The translations under genes were made by a program, and so were the position numbers. From the NCBI GenBank assembly GCA_019358895.1, contig JAHHIG010000004.1:124001-188000 (forward strand): a DNA stretch of 64,000 nt, in the 5' to 3' direction. The notes beneath the pieces were generated by a model. That model was not told the origin of the DNA and did not search any database. It worked only from the letters and a program-made list of their open reading frames with translations. The stretch is from Tildeniella nuda ZEHNDER 1965/U140. GTDB taxonomy: Bacteria > Cyanobacteriota > Cyanobacteriia > Leptolyngbyales > Leptolyngbyaceae. This document shows, piece by piece, positions 62,201-64,000 of the stretch. Every line of letters begins with the position of its first letter. Position 1 is the stretch's first letter.

Positions 62201-63027
62201 TGGGGCTAGAGTACGTCGACAACCCCAACTTCAAAGCGACCGGACGCTACGAGTACCGTACCTCCAAGGCTGGCAACAACACTGTCATCTCAGCCGGAGC
62301 CGCTGGTAAGCTGTCACCTGCATTTACAGTACTGGCGCGCTACGACCAGGGCAACTTTGCTAACCAACTGTTGACGGGTTCTGGGTTGGGCGACACGATT
62401 AACTTCAAAGCAGGTCTGGCATACCGCGACCCTAACAGCGATAAGTTCAACGCCCTCCTGCGCTACGAATATCGTCAGAATCCTTCCTACATTCCCGATA
62501 CGCTTCTGTTCAACAGCGGCACGGGTTCCACAGTGAACCTGTTCGCAGTGGAGGCAATCTATGCGCCTAATTACCGCTGGGAGTTTTACGGTAAGTTTGC
62601 CCTGCGAAATACCAAGTCCTACCTGGCAAGAGATTTGTTGGGCACTAATTCTATTACTTTGGCACAGGCTCGCACCAGCTATCGGCTGGGCTATCGCTGG
62701 GACATAGCGGGCGAAGTGCGCTGGATTGGTCAACCCGACAGCGGCTATCAGGAGGTTGGTTTTGTAGCCGAGGTCGGCTACTATGTCACGCCCAATTTAC
62801 GCGTGGCAGCAGGCTATAGCTTTGGCGATGCTCAGGACCGAGACTTTGGCGATCGCGATCGGGGCGGTTTCTTCGTCGGTCTCAGCCTGAAGCTTGACCA
62901 ACTCTCTGATGTCTTTGGCTTCAAACGCAACATTGCACCGCCACAGCAGCAGGAGTCGGTCATTAAACCTGTGGCAGACGCTTCTGTGACTCCACAAGTA
63001 ACGCCTGATGGAGGACAAGGGAAATGA
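59284..63027 (+). CDS. Large exported protein: Ig-like domains plus outer-membrane beta-barrel
   Basis: 1247 aa. Signal peptide (ISLALMSSLLGAFAAIVPAHT), Pro/Ala-rich linker with PSPVAPAPTPVAPDV, an Ig-like unit (~95-180, TKVQVTVNKKPLDPAV), an invasin-like Ig unit (~180-270, LEFLPTTDPRVPADGRSSVT), and then ~900 residues of alternating beta strands with many aromatic residues and short turns (GQDYEFNYDSGSLLFRRPVQ, LAEYARSTND, TGRYEYRTSK, ending GGFFVGLSLKL). This is the pattern of a large outer-membrane barrel. It has a Pro/Gln-rich tail after the last strand, which is unusual. The first and second genes overlap (TAATG), as do the second and third (ATGA). Confidence 0.78.
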   Translation: MRHVSISLALMSSLLGAFAAIVPAHTRELPSLPVSLPVKQVTDVKAKSPEAGQPASAETSKQSQVIAQTPSPVAPAPTPVAPDVRILAPQAATTGERSTSLIVQYPAATKVQVTVNKKPLDPAVQTQIQPSATENTVTQVWYDIPLQSGENTLTVQPESGTPVTVTVTVKETAARLEFLPTTDPRVPADGRSSVTMEGQVIDEQGQAIAEDAIVTLTASAGKFVGADQDAERPGFQVLARGGKFTARLQSNLAPQKVRIRAAVDLREAKPAQPSDPNRPLPPIQKANDGRSRSEPVLSPAPLAPLAGISPQLSELEAYTQVEFITNLRPFIVSGSVNLRLGAPGTDYYGSFRDFLSLDRINDGSPRFDFGAAAFATGRIGEWLFTGAFNSQRPLNQTCDNTTNLFRNTQACDQVYPVYGDSSTTDYLTPSIDSVYLKLERTSKVPGAGSDFFMWGDYSTPELATASQYYTATNRQLHGFKANYNLGNFQVTGFYANNLEGFQRDTIAPNGTSGYYFLSRRLVKAGSELVYLETEEIGRPGTLVDRKQLFQGQDYEFNYDSGSLLFRRPVQTTEFDLFGRTLVRRIVVTYQYEGTSKDTSLYAGRVQYNFARTPGLESWAAASYLNEGQGGRTFALFGLDALIPLGRDAKLLAEYARSTNDSIFRGTIRGSAYRIELNGKLTPGVLARAYYRSVDENFSNDATFSFAPGQTNYGAEVSAKVTPSTSLLFQVDREINFGIASAVRGITSVASAGLTDLFNPTRDPIPGTRVDNSLTTIRLGVLQKLGTAEIGFDFVNRTREDRIDPGLLDQGSSQLISRLNVPLARTLVFRAQNETNIATPDPLYPNRTTLALDWAVMQGVTLRLAQQFRDETSIYRTNSITSLDTIVDQRLTENTSFTGRYSILTGGNGLTNQGAIGLNHRIKIAPGLRANIGYERIFGDIFAYTAAGQQFAQPVAVGQSAASLGITGGDSYSVGLEYVDNPNFKATGRYEYRTSKAGNNTVISAGAAGKLSPAFTVLARYDQGNFANQLLTGSGLGDTINFKAGLAYRDPNSDKFNALLRYEYRQNPSYIPDTLLFNSGTGSTVNLFAVEAIYAPNYRWEFYGKFALRNTKSYLARDLLGTNSITLAQARTSYRLGYRWDIAGEVRWIGQPDSGYQEVGFVAEVGYYVTPNLRVAAGYSFGDAQDRDFGDRDRGGFFVGLSLKLDQLSDVFGFKRNIAPPQQQESVIKPVADASVTPQVTPDGGQGK

Positions 63028-64000
63028 GCAAACAGCATCAGGATGGTATGAAGCAGAAGGCAGAGGGCAGAAGGCAGGAAGCAGAAGGCAGAGGGCAGAG
63101 GGCAGAGGGCAGAAGGCAGTATCAAATGTCGCTTTTGCTGGGGCTTCTGAGCGTTTTTGTCAGTGATATAGGGTTGACGCAAACGCCGGATGTGTCCGCT
63201 GCGTCGTCTTTGCGGGTGACGGTGAATAGTAATCAGGATGGAGCGATCCAGGCGGATGAGGTGCTGACGCTGCGGGAGGCGATCGCGATCGTCAACGGCA
63301 CGTTACCACTGGACAAACTATCGCCTACCGAGCGATCGCAGGTGGAACCACAAGCGTTTGACGCATCAACTCAGATTGCGTTTAGCTTGCCGGAAGGACA
63401 AACCACGATTCGTCTGGTAGACGTGCTGCCTGCGTTACAGCGTCCTGGCTTGCTGATCGACGGTACTACGCAACCGGGCTATCAGGCGAACCAATCTGCC
63501 ATTAATGAATTGCCGATGCCTGTGCCAGTAGTGGCGATCGCGCCTGCCGAGGGCAAAGAAGTGTTTCGTGGGTTCACCGTTGCGGCTAATGCCATCACCA
63601 TTCGTGGGCTGAGTCTCTATGGCTTCACCTCCACTCACCGCGAAACTGCCAGCACACCTCCTGCGGATATTTTCATCACTCATCAACTGCCACCCCCCGA
63701 TATCAGCAAACGTCCTACACCTGCCAACTTTGCGCCGTACTACAAAAACGACGTGCCAGTGCAGAATGTAGTGATTGAGAATAATTGGTTGGGGATAGCA
63801 CCGTCGGATCAGCAGTCAGCAGTTAGCGGTCAGCAGTCAGCTTCAACTCAAAACTCATCTAGATCTCAAGATTCTCCCCGCTCTGCGTTTGGGGTGTCTG
63901 TGTTCGATGCCACTGGCACCGTCATTCGTCGCAACTGGATTGCTGATCACGATGGGAGTGCCATCATTACCTCAGTGAAAGCAGAGAATTTACAGGTCAG
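63024..64000 (+). CDS. Large parallel beta-helix surface protein, partial
   Basis: Open from the ATG at 63024 to the window end (325 codons visible). Codons 8-32 are coded by GGCAGAG-type heptamers; a second ATG at 63126 starts a signal-like sequence (MSLLLGLLSVFVSDIGLTQ). Then NSNQDGAIQADEVLTLREAI, the LREAI element common to secreted right-handed beta-helix proteins, and repeating strands such as ITIRGLSLYGF, VVIENNWLGIA and TVIRRNWIADHDGSAI. Around residue 265 an in-frame STRR (63808-63870) inserts SAVSGQQSASTQNSS. ATGA overlap with the preceding gene indicates coupling. The product is probably cell-surface or secreted. Confidence 0.78.
   Translation, partial: MSKQHQDGMKQKAEGRRQEAEGRGQRAEGRRQYQMSLLLGLLSVFVSDIGLTQTPDVSAASSLRVTVNSNQDGAIQADEVLTLREAIAIVNGTLPLDKLSPTERSQVEPQAFDASTQIAFSLPEGQTTIRLVDVLPALQRPGLLIDGTTQPGYQANQSAINELPMPVPVVAIAPAEGKEVFRGFTVAANAITIRGLSLYGFTSTHRETASTPPADIFITHQLPPPDISKRPTPANFAPYYKNDVPVQNVVIENNWLGIAPSDQQSAVSGQQSASTQNSSRSQDSPRSAFGVSVFDATGTVIRRNWIADHDGSAIITSVKAENLQV
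63055..63118. repeat. Heptameric GGCAGAG/GGCAGAA array at a gene start
   Basis: Nine or so units of GGCAGAA/GGCAGAG (63055-63118), between the overlapping ATG at 63024 and the signal-peptide-like sequence starting at 63126. It reads in frame as AEGRRQEAEGRGQ. Confidence 0.85.

Noticed and set aside
1-64000. Insertion sequences, prophage or CRISPR-Cas
   Set aside because: No transposase, integrase, Cas or phage structural protein was seen in any translated frame.

Overview
The window comes from a cyanobacterial chromosome. It encodes acsF (chlorophyll ring-E cyclase), ndhL, a CRR6-type NDH-1 assembly factor, a cyanobacterial DUF2996 protein and the rbp-rpsU pair. It also has a tRNA-Leu(UAA) split by a group I intron and very frequent GCGATCGC (HIP1) octamers inside and between genes. 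Base composition looks moderate, and short heptameric tandem repeats (STRRs) are abundant. I infer a filamentous, non-heterocystous (Leptolyngbya-like) lineage, but a species cannot be named from this sequence. I see no transposase, prophage or CRISPR array.

Layout. 1-4 kb: the 5' end of a leftward gene, a divergent RarA/MgsA-methyltransferase-like fusion, a Uma2 nuclease-like gene and an array of 21-bp repeats. 4-7 kb: an isolated, divergent LpxA homologue, then rbp-rpsU, a coupled small ORF and a pentapeptide-repeat protein. 7-19 kb: an outer-membrane barrel protein, acsF, two TM2-domain proteins, clpS, a CPBP protease, a J-domain/TPR protein, an HhH protein, signal peptidase I, and an FNR-like reductase behind a cobalamin riboswitch. 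19-23 kb: a second 21-bp array, a membrane-anchored P-loop NTPase with nine TPRs, and a GxxExxY protein. 23-31 kb: clpC, rimI, lysA, cdaA (c-di-AMP synthase), uppS and a PGRP-type amidase. 32-45 kb: a PAS/GAF histidine kinase, an FMN reductase, a leftward polysaccharide group (acetyltransferase, GT2, O-antigen-ligase-like, 2OG oxygenase), ispD, and a GT9/heptose phosphatase pair. 45-58 kb: a 25-aa membrane microprotein, CRR6, a lytic transglycosylase, a PIN-like membrane protein, an sdhA-ggt overlap, the intron-split tRNA-Leu, and ndhL-DUF3007-trpA. 58-64 kb: three overlapping genes for surface proteins (DUF11/SdrD-like, Ig-like plus beta-barrel, beta-helix), the last cut by the window end.

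Joint functions. Cell-envelope building dominates: undecaprenyl phosphate (uppS, fed by the MEP pathway through ispD), diaminopimelate/lysine metabolism (lysA), c-di-AMP, peptidoglycan hydrolases, polysaccharide assembly and heptose transfer. Photosynthesis and NDH-1 functions (acsF, ndhL, CRR6) and proteostasis (clpC, clpS, lepB) are scattered between.

The most distinctive theme is the spread of short tandem repeats into functional sequence. They lie in frame inside rimI, lysA, the 7-kb barrel protein and the beta-helix gene, and also inside the cobalamin riboswitch and the tRNA-Leu intron. Other points worth following: the LpxA homologue lacks the usual catalytic histidine, the cobalamin riboswitch controls a flavoreductase, the surface-protein genes overlap in a chain, an unassigned nested stem-loop lies at 57.83-57.92 kb, and several microproteins are easily missed.
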